A program made the position numbers and the translations under genes. 64,000 bases of DNA, from positions 1 through 64,000 of the forward strand of contig NZ_JAHXZN010000006.1 of NCBI RefSeq assembly GCF_019429485.1. Direction: 5' to 3'. Of the stretch, positions 26,816-36,958 are shown in pieces. The DNA is from Sphingomonas citri (GTDB taxonomy: Bacteria > Pseudomonadota > Alphaproteobacteria > Sphingomonadales > Sphingomonadaceae). The notes under the pieces were generated by a model, which ran no database searches, had not been told where the DNA came from, and was given only the letters and a program-made list of their open reading frames with translations. Position 1 is the first letter of the stretch. Each line of letters begins with the position of its first letter.

Positions 26816-27836
26816 AATCGTCGTCACCTGCCCCCATGTTGATCGTACCGTCCTTGGCGAGGTTGCGCGCGATCTGGATGATCACCTTCTGCGCCTCGAG
26901 CACCTCGCTCAGCTTCATCGGGCCGCGCGCCTCCATGTCGTCGCGGATGCCGTCGGCGGCGCGCGCCGACATGCAGCCGAGGATGCGGTTGCGCGCCGCC
27001 TCGTCCACGCCCTTGAGCGCGCGCGTCAGCGTGTCGCCGTCGACGTTGCGGATCAGCGTGCCCAGCGACTTGTCGTCGAGCTCCAGCAGGTTGTCGAAGA
27101 CGAACATCGCCTCCTCGATCTGGCGCGCGATGTCGCGGTCCATCTTGAGCAGCTTGGGCATGACGCGCTGCTCGGTCGCCTTGCGCGCGCCCTGCAGGAT
27201 CTTGGCCGCCTCGCGCGCGCCGCCGAGCTGGAGCCCGCCGACCGGACCGCCGCCGCTGCCGCCGCCGCCGCTGCGCGACGCGATCAGCGTGCGCAGCGTC
27301 TCGACCGCCTCGGGGGTGATCGGGCCGAGCTTGGCGATGCGGTGGAGGATGTCGGGCTGAACCGCCTCGGGCAGCAGCTCGAGCACCTGGCCGCCGACGG
27401 CGGGATCCAGGTTGGCGATCAGCACCGCGGCGATCTGCGGGTGCTCCTTGTCGAGCATCGTCGCGATCTCGCTGGCGTCGAGCCAATCGAGCAGGTCGAT
27501 CTCGCACACCGCCTCGGGCGGGGTGATCTGCGCCAGCACGCTCTCGGCCTTCTCGCGGCCGAGCGCGCGCGTCATCACCGCCTCGACCTTGGGGCCGGGG
27601 TTGAAGGTGATGCCGGTGCGCTCGCGCGCGCGCCCGACGAAATCGTCGAGCACCAGCTCCACTTCCTGCTCGCTGACGTCGGCCACCGCGAACATCGCGC
27701 TGCCGAGCTTGCGCACTTCCTCGGGATCCAGCTTCTGCAGGATCGCGGCGGCCTCGTCCTCGCCGACGAGCATCATCAGCACCGCGGCGCGCTCGACGCC
27801 GGTGAAGGTGCGCGGGGCGGCGGCGACCGCGCTCAC
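26808..27836 (-). CDS. fliG: Flagellar motor switch protein FliG
   Basis: A 342-residue rotor protein. The N-domain that binds FliF (RAAVLMMLVGEDEAAAILQK), the middle domain with EHPQIAAVLIANLDPAVGGQ (the EHPQ motif that binds FliM), and the C-domain with ARQIEEAMFVFDNLLELDDK are all present. The C-domain carries the charged torque helix near RALKGVDEAARNRILGCMSA. The start codon is GTG 27836, overlapping the fliF stop as GTGA. Torque generation and switching act through contact with MotA. Confidence 0.95.
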   Translation of the reverse strand: MSAVAAAPRTFTGVERAAVLMMLVGEDEAAAILQKLDPEEVRKLGSAMFAVADVSEQEVELVLDDFVGRARERTGITFNPGPKVEAVMTRALGREKAESVLAQITPPEAVCEIDLLDWLDASEIATMLDKEHPQIAAVLIANLDPAVGGQVLELLPEAVQPDILHRIAKLGPITPEAVETLRTLIASRSGGGGSGGGPVGGLQLGGAREAAKILQGARKATEQRVMPKLLKMDRDIARQIEEAMFVFDNLLELDDKSLGTLIRNVDGDTLTRALKGVDEAARNRILGCMSARAADGIRDDMEARGPMKLSEVLEAQKVIIQIARNLAKDGTINMGAGDDDYV

Positions 27837-29575
27837 GACTTGGCCTCGGCGGTGATCATGTCACGCACCGCCAGCGCCGCGCGCGCGGGGTTGTCGCGGG
27901 TGAAGCCGCGCACCGCGCCGATCCGCTCCTCGTAGCTGCGGCTGGTCTCGATCTGGTCGAGGCTGACCGGCGGCGCCACCGCGATGCCGGCGTCGCTCAT
28001 CAGCGGCTGCCCGTCGGCGCCGAGCAGCGGCTGGCCGTCCTCGCCGAGCAGCGGAGTGCCCGCGGTGGCGGCCTGCGCCGCGATCACCGCGGGGCTGGCG
28101 TCCTCGCGCTTCTTCATCAGCGCCTTGGCGATTGGGCGCACGCCGAGCAGCAGCACCAGCAGCGCGATGATCAGCGCGGTGACGTTGCGCGCCAGCACCG
28201 GCAGCCAGGCATTGTCGTACCACTTGGGCGCGTCGTTCGCGTCGGTGGCGTCGGCGAACTTGCGGCTGATCACCGTGACATTGTCGTTGCGGGTCTGGTC
28301 GAAGCCGACCGCGCTCTTCACCAGATCGTTGATCTGGTTGATCTCCATCGCGGTGCGCTTGCCCTTCTCGGGGTCGCGCAGCAGCACCGCGACCGACAGC
28401 CGCTTGATGTTGCCCGGCGCCGCGCGGGTGACCGAGACCTCCTTGTTGAGGTCATAGGCGCGCTGGAACGAGTCGGTCTGCTTCGCCGGGTCGGGCGCGG
28501 GGCCACCGGCGACGGGCTTCGCTTGCGGCGTGCCGGGCGCGCCGGTGGCGGGCTGCGGCGTCGACAGCTGCGAGGCCGGCGGCGGCGTGTTGCTCAACGC
28601 GCCGGGGATGCCCGCGGGCGCCTGGCCGGTCGCCATGTTGCCGGTCCAGTTGCCGGTCTCGGCGCGCAGGCGGCCGTCCTTGTCGTAGCTCTCGCGCGTG
28701 GCGCTGGTCTCGTCGAGGTTGACGTCGGCCTGCACCTCGGCGGTGAAATTGCCCGCGCCGACCAGCGGCGTCAGCAGCTGGATCAGCTGCTGGCGGTACT
28801 TGTCCTCGACGCGGCGCTGGAACTCGATGCGCTTGTCGTTGGCGGCGTCGGCGCCGTCGCCCGACTTGGTGAGCAGACCGCCGAGCTGGTCGACCACGGT
28901 GACCGCGTCGGGCTTCATCCCCGGCACCGAGGAGGCGACCAGGTTGACGATCGAGCGGACCTGCGCGTCGCTCAGCGAGCGCCCGCCCTGGAGCTTGAGC
29001 ACCACCGAGGCCGAGGGCGCGGCATTGTCGCGCACGAACACGCTGGCCTCGGGCATGGCGAGGTGGACGCGCGCCTCGGCGACCGAGTCGATCTCCTGGA
29101 TCGAGCGCGCGAGCTCGGTCTCGCGCGCCTGGCGCAGCCGCTCGCCCTCCACCGCGCGGCTGACGCCCATCGGCAGCTGGTCGAGGATGGCGTAGCCGCC
29201 GGGCGCCGCCTTGGGCAGGCCCTGGCCGGCGAGCAGCATCCGCGCCTTGCTGAAATCCTCTTCGTCGACGGTCAGCGCGTCCGACGAGGAATCGATGTGG
29301 CTGGTGATGTTGGCGGCGCTCAGCGCGCTGGTCACCGCGGCCTTGTCCGAATCGGGCAGGCCGGAGAACAGCACCTTCTGCGGCGGGGTCGACAGCGCCG
29401 ACCAGGCCAGGCCGGCGGCGCCGATCAGGCCGACCATCAGCGCCATCGGGCCGGCGCGGCGCACCGCGGGCTGCGCGAACACGCCCTGGATCTGGCGCAG
29501 CGGGTTGGCGAACTTCTCCGGCACCAGCGTGATCGGCGCGGGGTTCTGCGGCGAGGGGGTGAGAGCGTTGCTCAT
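27833..29575 (-). CDS. fliF: Flagellar MS-ring protein FliF
   Basis: The 580-residue inner-membrane ring protein. The first membrane segment is at about 43-63 (GPMALMVGLIGAAGLAWSAL). The ring-building domain follows (VLFSGLPDSDKAAVTSALSA, ARVHLAMPEASVFVRDNAAP, SASVVLKLQGGRSLSDAQV). The second membrane segment is at about 462-483 (VTALIIALLVLLLGVRPIAK). The C-terminal tail (RSYEERIGAVRGFTRDNPAR) binds FliG. It nucleates the flagellar basal body and surrounds the export gate. Confidence 0.96.
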   Translation of the reverse strand: MSNALTPSPQNPAPITLVPEKFANPLRQIQGVFAQPAVRRAGPMALMVGLIGAAGLAWSALSTPPQKVLFSGLPDSDKAAVTSALSAANITSHIDSSSDALTVDEEDFSKARMLLAGQGLPKAAPGGYAILDQLPMGVSRAVEGERLRQARETELARSIQEIDSVAEARVHLAMPEASVFVRDNAAPSASVVLKLQGGRSLSDAQVRSIVNLVASSVPGMKPDAVTVVDQLGGLLTKSGDGADAANDKRIEFQRRVEDKYRQQLIQLLTPLVGAGNFTAEVQADVNLDETSATRESYDKDGRLRAETGNWTGNMATGQAPAGIPGALSNTPPPASQLSTPQPATGAPGTPQAKPVAGGPAPDPAKQTDSFQRAYDLNKEVSVTRAAPGNIKRLSVAVLLRDPEKGKRTAMEINQINDLVKSAVGFDQTRNDNVTVISRKFADATDANDAPKWYDNAWLPVLARNVTALIIALLVLLLGVRPIAKALMKKREDASPAVIAAQAATAGTPLLGEDGQPLLGADGQPLMSDAGIAVAPPVSLDQIETSRSYEERIGAVRGFTRDNPARAALAVRDMITAEAKS

Positions 29576-29576
29576 A

Positions 29577-29929
29577 TCAGACCGGCATGCTCATGATGTC
29601 CTTGTAGGCGGACAGGATCTTGTTGCGGACCTGCAGCGTCGCCTCGAAGCCGACCGAGGCTTCCTGGCGCGCCAGCATGACCTTGGCGATGTCGACGGTC
29701 TCGCCGCGCTCGTACTGCTCGCTCAGCGCCGAGGCCTTCTGCTGGCCGTCGTTCACCTTGGCGAGCGCGGACTGCATCGTGTCGGCGAAGCTGGTCGCGT
29801 TGGCCGAGGCGCCCTGCGGCGCGGCGGCCGGGGCGGCGGCGCCGGCGCGGCTCAGCGCGGCGTTGCGCTCGAGGATCTGCGCGCGCAGCGCCATCACACG
29901 GTCGATGCCGCCGACGCCTCCCACCGCGC

Positions 29930-29933
<4 letters not shown>
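29577..29933 (-). CDS. fliE: Flagellar hook-basal body protein FliE
   Basis: A 118-residue protein. The C-terminal half is typical FliE: FADTMQSALAKVNDGQQKAS, ETVDIAKVMLARQEASVGFE, TLQVRNKILSAYKDIMSMPV. FliE joins the MS ring to the proximal rod and is the first rod-type export substrate. It starts inside the flbD end (ATG 29933, 4-nt overlap) and is followed by fliF after one base. Confidence 0.93.
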
Positions 29934-31201
<1,268 letters not shown>

Positions 31202-31382
31202 CGGAAATATCCCTCGAATCTCGAAGGCTTGAATGCGCCGCCAGTGGTTAACGCGGAGTATAATTGCCGGTGGCCGGCAGGTTTTTTCCGGGGGCGCGAG
31301 CGTCCGCGCCACGCGCGCGCGTACGTAGGGGAGGGGATCGGGGCGCCGGCGACCGCTCGCCGATCCGGGCCAAAGATTTTCG

Positions 31383-31409
31383 CTAAAGGTCCGGCGATGG
31401 CGGTCGTTT
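31383..31409 (+). promoter_or_regulatory. Sigma28 (FliA) promoter of flagellin gene 1
   Basis: CTAAAG (31383-31388), 14 nt, then GTCGTTT (31403-31409). The same pair with the same spacing precedes flagellin 2 and flgM. It lies about 70 nt before the start codon. It resembles the sigma28 consensus TAAA and GCCGATAA. Confidence 0.75.
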
Positions 31410-31480
31410 GAGGCGGTGACGGCGCGGCCACCTGCTCATTCGGGGGCGGCGGGACGGGCCGAGCAGACGGAGATTTTCCC

Positions 31481-32308
31481 ATGACCGTGATCAACTCGAA
31501 CACCTCGGCCCTGCGCGCCACCACCGCCTCGAACAGCGCGAACAAGGCGCTGTCGGTCTCGATGGAGCGCCTGTCGACCGGCAAGCGCATCAACTCGGCG
31601 AAGGACGACGCCGCCGGCCTCGCGATCAGCAACTCGATGACGTCGCAGATCCGCGGCATGAGCCAGGGCATCCGCAACTCGAACGACGGCATCTCGATGG
31701 CGCAGACCGCGGAAGGCGCGCTGGGCGAGGTCTCGAACATGCTGCAGCGCATGCGCGAGCTGACCGTGCAGGCCGCCAACGGCACCTATTCGTCGACCGA
31801 CACCGACTCGATCCGTGCCGAGCAGTCGGCGCTGAAGGACCAGATCAGCTCGATCGTCACCACCACGTCGTTCAACGGCAAGAAGCTGTTCGACGCGACC
31901 GCGGCGACGGGCTTCTCGATCCAGACCGGCGCCAACACCGGCGACACCGTCACGCTGAAGTCGGTCGACTTCTCCGCCACCGGCAGCTCGAAGCTGAAGG
32001 ACGTGACCGCGCTGACCTTCGCCGACACCGCCACCAGCGCGACGCTGGCGAACTATGACGACGCCATCGCCGAGGTCTCGGGCGCCCGCGCCTCGCTGGG
32101 TTCGGCGCAGAACCGCCTCGAGTCGGCGGTGAACAACGCCACGGCGAACGTCACCAACCTGACCGACGCGCGCAGCCGCATCGAGGACGCCGATTTCTCG
32201 ACCGAGACGACGGCGCTCGCCAAGTCGCAGATCCTCAACCAGGCCTCGACCGCGATGCTGGCGCAGGCCAACCAGTCGCAGCAGGGCGTGATGAAGCTGC
32301 TCGGCTAA
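31481..32308 (+). CDS. fliC: Flagellin, copy 1
   Basis: A 275-residue filament protein. It has only the conserved D0/D1 domains: [60 protein letters not shown] at the N-terminus, and [24 protein letters not shown] helices ending [18 protein letters not shown]. The middle is short (about 60 residues), so no outer D2/D3 domains. Copy 2 lies 1.28 kb downstream and is near-identical at both ends; the difference is concentrated in the central variable part. Expression is presumably by FliA through the promoter at 31383. Confidence 0.95.
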   Translation: MTVINSNTSALRATTASNSANKALSVSMERLSTGKRINSAKDDAAGLAISNSMTSQIRGMSQGIRNSNDGISMAQTAEGALGEVSNMLQRMRELTVQAANGTYSSTDTDSIRAEQSALKDQISSIVTTTSFNGKKLFDATAATGFSIQTGANTGDTVTLKSVDFSATGSSKLKDVTALTFADTATSATLANYDDAIAEVSGARASLGSAQNRLESAVNNATANVTNLTDARSRIEDADFSTETTALAKSQILNQASTAMLAQANQSQQGVMKLLG

Positions 32309-32363
32309 GCGCCGACGCCCGTCGCCGGCCCCTCGCCCCCGAACATGGCGGGGCCGGCGCCGG

Positions 32364-32383
32364 GATGAGATGAGATGAGATGA
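32364..32383. repeat. GATGA microsatellite, four units
   Basis: Four tandem GATGA units lie between the flagellin 1 stop and its terminator. The matching place after flagellin 2 (about 33641-33655) has only two units. The rest of the two trailers is nearly identical. Confidence 0.8.
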
Positions 32384-32397
32384 GTGACATCGCGGGA

Positions 32398-32430
32398 CCC
32401 CCGTCAGCGTGGCTGGCGGGGGTTCTCGTT
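32398..32430 (+). terminator. Terminator of flagellin gene 1
   Basis: CCCCCGTCAGC (32398-32408) pairs with GCTGGCGGGGG (32412-32422) through one G-U pair; a short T-rich tail TTCTCGTTC follows. An identical hairpin follows flagellin 2. Confidence 0.7.
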
Positions 32431-32491
32431 CGTGGCGGAGAAGCGAACGCCGCAGGGGCGTCGCAGCGGCATGGTGGCATCCCTTTCCGCG

Positions 32492-32585
32492 GTCATCCTG
32501 AACTCGTTCCAGGATCCACTCCTCCGCTGGTGCCGCCGCCGCCGGGACTGGGGCACGGTGGATCCTGAAACGAGTTCAGGATGGC
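32492..32585. repeat. TCCTGAAC-type palindrome doublet between the flagellins
   Basis: GTCATCCTGAACTCGTTCCA at 32493 and the inverse ATCCTGAAACGAGTTCAGGA at 32562 flank a central spacer. It is part of the 451-nt gap between the flagellins, which otherwise holds the terminator and the promoter of copy 2. Same family as 40630 and 50501. Confidence 0.8.
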
Positions 32586-32662
32586 GCCACGTCGTTCGCA
32601 CCGTTCGCCGACATGAACGCGGGATGGAGGCGGCGCCCGCGCGATGCTCCCCACGAAAAGCG

Positions 32663-32689
32663 CTAAAAGTCCCGCCGGATCGGTCGTTT
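32663..32689 (+). promoter_or_regulatory. Sigma28 (FliA) promoter of flagellin gene 2
   Basis: CTAAAA (32663-32668), 14 nt, then GTCGTTT (32683-32689). The leader that follows repeats that of copy 1 almost base for base, including ATTCGGGGGCGGCG. Confidence 0.75.
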
Positions 32690-32759
32690 GTAGGGAAGAC
32701 GGCACGGCCACCTGCGTATTCGGGGGCGGCGAGCGGGCCGGGCAGATGGAGATAGTCCC

Positions 32760-33587
32760 ATGACCGTGATCAACTCGAACACCTCGGCGCTGCGCGCCAC
32801 CACCGCCTCGAACAGCGCGAACAAGGCGCTGTCGGTCTCGATGGAGCGCCTGTCGACCGGCAAGCGCATCAACTCGGCGAAGGACGACGCCGCCGGCCTC
32901 GCGATCAGCAACTCGATGACGTCGCAGATTCGCGGCATGAGCCAGGGCATCCGCAACGCCAACGACGGCATCTCGATGGCGCAGACCGCGGAAGGCGCGC
33001 TGGGCGAGGTCTCGAACATGCTGCAGCGCATGCGCGAGCTGACCGTGCAGGCGAGCAACGGCACCTATGCCGCGGCCGACGTCTCGTCGATCCGTGCCGA
33101 GCAGTCGGCGCTGAAGGACCAGATCAGCTCGATCGTCACCACCACCGCGTTCAACGGCAAGAAGCTGTTCGACGCCGCCGCGGCGACCGGCTTCGACATC
33201 CAGACCGGCGCCAACACGGGCGACAAGGTCACGCTGAAGTCGGTCGACTTCACCGCCGCCGGCGGCCTCAAGACCGTGACCGACCTGAGCTTCGCCGACG
33301 CCACCGCCGCCAACAACGCGACGCTGGACCAGTATGACACCGCGATCGCGCAGGTCTCGAGCGCGCGCGCCGCGCTGGGTTCGGCGCAGAATCGCCTCGA
33401 GTCGGCGGTGAACAACGCGACCGCTAACGTCACCAACCTGACCGACGCGCGCAGCCGCATCGAGGACGCCGACTTCTCGACCGAGACCACCGCGCTGGCG
33501 AAGTCGCAGATCCTCAACCAGGCGTCGACCGCGATGCTGGCGCAGGCCAACCAGTCGCAGCAGGGCGTGATGAAGCTGCTCGGCTAA
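32760..33587 (+). CDS. fliC: Flagellin, copy 2
   Basis: A 275-residue flagellin. Residues 1-100 differ from copy 1 at only a few positions (NAN for NSN, QASNG for QAANG). The central region differs more ([40 protein letters not shown]). The last 80 residues are again the same, ending [14 protein letters not shown]. Promoter, leader and terminator are duplicated with the gene. Two co-expressed flagellins with different exposed parts, or one with a reserve role, would both fit. Confidence 0.95.
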   Translation: MTVINSNTSALRATTASNSANKALSVSMERLSTGKRINSAKDDAAGLAISNSMTSQIRGMSQGIRNANDGISMAQTAEGALGEVSNMLQRMRELTVQASNGTYAAADVSSIRAEQSALKDQISSIVTTTAFNGKKLFDAAAATGFDIQTGANTGDKVTLKSVDFTAAGGLKTVTDLSFADATAANNATLDQYDTAIAQVSSARAALGSAQNRLESAVNNATANVTNLTDARSRIEDADFSTETTALAKSQILNQASTAMLAQANQSQQGVMKLLG

Positions 33588-33666
33588 GCGCCGACGCCCG
33601 GCGCCGGCCCCTCGCCCCCGAACATGGCGGGGTCGGCGCCGGGATGAGATGAGTGACATCGCCGTA

Positions 33667-33699
33667 CCCCCGTCAGCGTGGCTGGCGGGGGTTCTCGTT
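33667..33699 (+). terminator. Terminator of flagellin gene 2
   Basis: The same hairpin as after copy 1: CCCCCGTCAGC (33667-33677) and GCTGGCGGGGG (33681-33691), then TTCTCGTTC. Confidence 0.7.
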
Positions 33700-33734
33700 C
33701 GTGGCGGGAAGACGAGGGCAGCGGTAGCCAAAAT

Positions 33735-33886
33735 CCTCCGCGCCTGGCGGGGAGGGGGACCGCTCCCGAAGGGCGTGGTGGAGGGGGCTTTCCGCGAGCG
33801 ACCCGGCTGCGGCAGCCCCCCCCATCGACCACGCCGCTGCGCGTCGCGGTCCCCCTCCCCGCGAGCGGGGAGGATCTTCGGTGTCT
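33735..33886. repeat. Long palindrome doublet, GGGGAGGGGGACCGC family
   Basis: Between flagellin 2 and the small acidic gene (318 nt without a gene) lie an arm ATCCTCCGCGCCTGGCGGGG at 33735 and the inverse CCCGCGAGCGGGGAGGATCT at 33866. The centre contains GTGGTGGAGGGGGCTTTCCG. The same unit recurs at 52999-53147. Confidence 0.75.
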
Positions 33887-33905
33887 CGAAGGGGCTCGCG
33901 CGCCC

Positions 33906-34058
33906 TCACTCCCCGCCCTGGACGGCGAGGTCGTCGGGATTGTCTTCGGGCTCGCCGTCGGGAAGCTGGTCGACGCTCGGGTCGGCGGGCGCGTCGCGGT
34001 CGCGCTCCGGCTCGGTGAGCGGCGCGGCGGCGGGGTCGGGCTGGCGTGGGTCGGTCAT
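33906..34058 (-). CDS. Small acidic hypothetical protein downstream of fliA
   Basis: A 50-residue protein, MTDPRQPDPAAAPLTEPERD then RDAPADPSVDQLPDGEPEDN, very rich in Asp, Glu and Pro and probably unstructured. ATG 34058 has an excellent AGGAG six bases upstream, which is the main support for its reality. It is the last gene after flhA-fliA and is separated from fliA by 59 nt. No family was recognised; its function is unknown. Confidence 0.55.
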   Translation of the reverse strand: MTDPRQPDPAAAPLTEPERDRDAPADPSVDQLPDGEPEDNPDDLAVQGGE

Positions 34059-34117
34059 CGGCGGCTCCTGTCGGACATGGTCGCGGGGCAACGCCCGCCG
34101 CCACGCCGCGATCCGCC

Positions 34118-34894
34118 TCAGCCGCGCGTCATCGCCTTCTTCAGCCGCGCGTGCGCGCTCGACTTGATCTGGCACACGCGCGCGGCGCCGACGCCGAGCA
34201 CCTGGCCGATCTCCTCGAGGTTGAGCTCCTCGACGTGGTAGAGCTGGATCACCATCTGCTCGCGCTCGGGCAGTGAGGCGATCGCGGCGATCAGCCGGTC
34301 GCGCGTCTGCGCCTCGGACAGCTGCTCGAAGGCGTCGGGCGTGTCGCTGGCGAACCACGGCTGGTCGTCGGCATAGACTTCGTCGATCGACTCGTACCGC
34401 ACCGCCTCGGCGGCGGCATAATCGGTGCGCAGCTTCTCGGGGGTGACCTCGAGCTTGGCGGCGACCTCGCGGTCCGTCGGCGCGCGGCCGAACTCGTGGC
34501 TCAGCTGGTTGACCGCGCGGGCGTACTCGCGCTTGCGGCGGATCGCGCCGCGCGTCATCGCGGCGTGGCGGCGCAGCTCGTCGATCATCGCGCCGCGCAG
34601 CCGCGTCACGAGATATTGCTTGAGCGTCACCTGCCCGCGGTCCTCGAAGGCGGCGACCGCCTCGACCAGTGCGACCAGCCCGACCTGGACCAGATCCTCC
34701 ACCTCGATCGCGGTCGAGACCGAGCCGTGGACGTGCCACGCCAGACGGCGGACGAGCGGCAGGTGCTGCTGCACCAGCGCGTTCTCGTCGCGCTTGCGCG
34801 GGCGCGAGTAGGTCAGCGGCGCGGTGGCCTGAGCGGCGGGGAGAGGGGCGGGCTGGGCGGCGGCGAAGGCGCCGCGCATCGGCTCGGCGCTCAT
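34118..34894 (-). CDS. fliA: Flagellar sigma factor FliA (sigma28)
   Basis: A 258-residue FliA/WhiG-type sigma factor. Region 2 (LVQQHLPLVRRLAWHVHGSV, VEDLVQVGLVALVEAVAAFE), region 3 (HEFGRAPTDREVAAKLEVTP) and region 4 (LPEREQMVIQLYHVEELNLE, EIGQVLGVGAARVCQIKSSA) are complete. It should recognise the CTAAA-N14-GTCGTTT elements before both flagellins and flgM, and is inhibited by FlgM. It overlaps flhA by ATGA (34891-34894). Transcription probably begins at the sigma54 promoter before the transglycosylase gene. Confidence 0.95.
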   Translation of the reverse strand: MSAEPMRGAFAAAQPAPLPAAQATAPLTYSRPRKRDENALVQQHLPLVRRLAWHVHGSVSTAIEVEDLVQVGLVALVEAVAAFEDRGQVTLKQYLVTRLRGAMIDELRRHAAMTRGAIRRKREYARAVNQLSHEFGRAPTDREVAAKLEVTPEKLRTDYAAAEAVRYESIDEVYADDQPWFASDTPDAFEQLSEAQTRDRLIAAIASLPEREQMVIQLYHVEELNLEEIGQVLGVGAARVCQIKSSAHARLKKAMTRG

Positions 34895-36954
34895 GCCGCC
34901 AGCGCCTGCGGCTGGTGCTGGCCACCGATGATCGCGACGACCTCGACGGGCTTGTCCTCGGGCACTTCGAAGAAGCTCATGACAGGGGTATCCGGGAGAA
35001 CGGTGCGGATGAGTTTGCGGACGGCGACGCGGATCGCCGGCTGCACGACCAGCGCGAACGGCTTGGCCTCGGCCATCAGCGGCTGCGCCGCGGCCTGCAG
35101 CGCGTCGACGATGCGGCGGCCGAGCTCGGGCTCGATCACCTGGCGGCTGGGATCGCTGCGCAGCCCCTGGCCGAGCAGTTGCTCCAGGCCGCCCTCGAGC
35201 GTCATGACGCGCAGCGGCTCGCGCACGCCGGCCAGCTTGGCGATGATCAGCGGGCCCAGCTCGGGGCGGATCAGCTCGATCAGCTCGACGGGATCGTGCG
35301 TCTTCTGCGCGGCCATCGAGATCGCGGCGGCGATGCGGCGGAACTCGCGCAGCTGGATGCCCTCGGACAGCAGCCCCTTGAGCACCGCCACCAAGGCGGT
35401 CTGCGGCAGCGGCGCGAGCGCGGCGACCAGCTGCGGCGCGCGCTCCTTGAGCCCGTCGAGCAACGACTGCACCTCGTCGGCGCCGAGCAGGTCGGCGGCA
35501 TTCGCGCCGAGCGCGTGGTTGAGGTGGGTCGCCATCACCGTGCCGGCGTCGACCACCAGATAGCCCTGGCCGGTCGCGGCATCGGCGTCGCCCGGCGAGA
35601 TCCAGGTCGCGTCGAGCCCGAAGGTCGGGTCCTTGGCCTTCTTGCCGATCAGCTCGCCGAAGCCCTGGCCGGTGTCGAGCGCCAGCATCTCGTCGGGCGA
35701 GACTTGGTCCTCGCCGACGCAGACGCCGCCGAGCATCACGCGATAGGTGTAGGGCGCCAGGTTGATGTCGTCGCGCACGCGCACCTGCGGCACCACGAAG
35801 CCCAGCTCCTTGCTCAGCTGGCGGCGCACGCCGGTGAGGCGGCTCATCAGCGGCGCGCCGCGGCGCTCGTCGACCAGCGGCACCAGGCCGTAGCCGACGT
35901 CGAGGTTGACCATCATCGCCTCGGTCACCTCGTCCCAGCCGATCTTCGACGGGTCGGGCTGCTCGACCGCGACCGGGGCCTCGACGATCTGCGGGCGCTT
36001 GGCGTTCTGGTGCAGCTTCCAGGCGGCGAAGCCGGCGATGGCGGCGAGCGGCAGGATGACGAAGTGCGGCATGCCGGGCAGCAGCCCGAGCAGCGTCAGG
36101 ATCACCGCGACCGGCGCCCAGGTGCGCGCCGAGCCGAATTGGCCGCCGATCTGGCCGGCGAGGTCCTTGTCCGAGCTGACGCGGGTGACGATCGAGGCGG
36201 CGGCGATCGAGAGCAGCAGCGCGGGCACCTGCGCCACCAGCGCGTCGCCGATCGCCAGCATCGTGTAGCTCTGCGCCGCCTTGGCGATCGTCAGCCCGTG
36301 GCTGACCGGGCCGAGGATCAGGCCGCCGACGATATTCGCCGCGAGGATCAGCAGGCCGGCGACCGCGTCGCCCTTCACGAACTTGGACGAGCCGTCCATC
36401 GAGCCGTAGAAGTCGGCCTCGGTGGCGACCTCGACGCGGCGCTTCTTGGCGTCGTCGGGGGTGATCAGGCCGGCGTTGAGGTCGGCGTCGATGGCCATCT
36501 GCTTGCCGGGCAGCGCGTCGAGCGTGAAGCGCGCGGACACCTCGGAGACGCGACCGGCGCCCTTGGTGACCACGATCAGGTTGATGATGACGATGATCGC
36601 GAAGACGAACAGGCCGACGACATAGTCGCCGCCGATCACGAACGAGCCGAACGCCTCGATCACGTGTCCCGCCGCGGCCGAGCCGGTGTGGCCGTGGACC
36701 AGCACGATGCGCGTCGAGGCGACGTTGAGGCCGAGCCGGAACAGCGTCGCGAACAGCAGCACCGTGGGGAAGGACGAGAAGTCGAGCGGCTTCTCGGCGT
36801 TGAGCGCCACCATCAGCACCGCGAGGCTGATCGTGATGTTCATGATGAAGAACACGTCCAGCATGAAGGCCGGGATCGGCACCACCATGAGGACGACGAG
36901 CAGCAGGATCGCGGCGGGCAGCGCGGCCTGGCGCGCGTTGGCGAGCAGCTTCAT
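34891..36954 (-). CDS. flhA: Flagellar export gate protein FlhA
   Basis: A 687-residue inner-membrane protein with about eight membrane segments in the first 300 residues and a large cytoplasmic domain that binds chaperone-substrate pairs. Family signatures are present: DFSSFPTVLLFATLFRLGLN, VVTKGAGRVSEVSARFTLDA then LPGKQMAIDADLNAG, and the cytoplasmic VPQVRVRDDINLAPYTYRVM. The gene sits four bases after the transglycosylase stop and overlaps fliA. Confidence 0.97.
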   Translation of the reverse strand: MKLLANARQAALPAAILLLVVLMVVPIPAFMLDVFFIMNITISLAVLMVALNAEKPLDFSSFPTVLLFATLFRLGLNVASTRIVLVHGHTGSAAAGHVIEAFGSFVIGGDYVVGLFVFAIIVIINLIVVTKGAGRVSEVSARFTLDALPGKQMAIDADLNAGLITPDDAKKRRVEVATEADFYGSMDGSSKFVKGDAVAGLLILAANIVGGLILGPVSHGLTIAKAAQSYTMLAIGDALVAQVPALLLSIAAASIVTRVSSDKDLAGQIGGQFGSARTWAPVAVILTLLGLLPGMPHFVILPLAAIAGFAAWKLHQNAKRPQIVEAPVAVEQPDPSKIGWDEVTEAMMVNLDVGYGLVPLVDERRGAPLMSRLTGVRRQLSKELGFVVPQVRVRDDINLAPYTYRVMLGGVCVGEDQVSPDEMLALDTGQGFGELIGKKAKDPTFGLDATWISPGDADAATGQGYLVVDAGTVMATHLNHALGANAADLLGADEVQSLLDGLKERAPQLVAALAPLPQTALVAVLKGLLSEGIQLREFRRIAAAISMAAQKTHDPVELIELIRPELGPLIIAKLAGVREPLRVMTLEGGLEQLLGQGLRSDPSRQVIEPELGRRIVDALQAAAQPLMAEAKPFALVVQPAIRVAVRKLIRTVLPDTPVMSFFEVPEDKPVEVVAIIGGQHQPQALAA

Positions 36955-36958
36955 CGGA

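Noticed and set aside
31481..33587. Second flagellin as an assembly duplication
   Set aside because: The two copies differ at several places in the coding centre, in the trailer repeat number and in the intervening palindrome, so the duplication is real in the sequence given.
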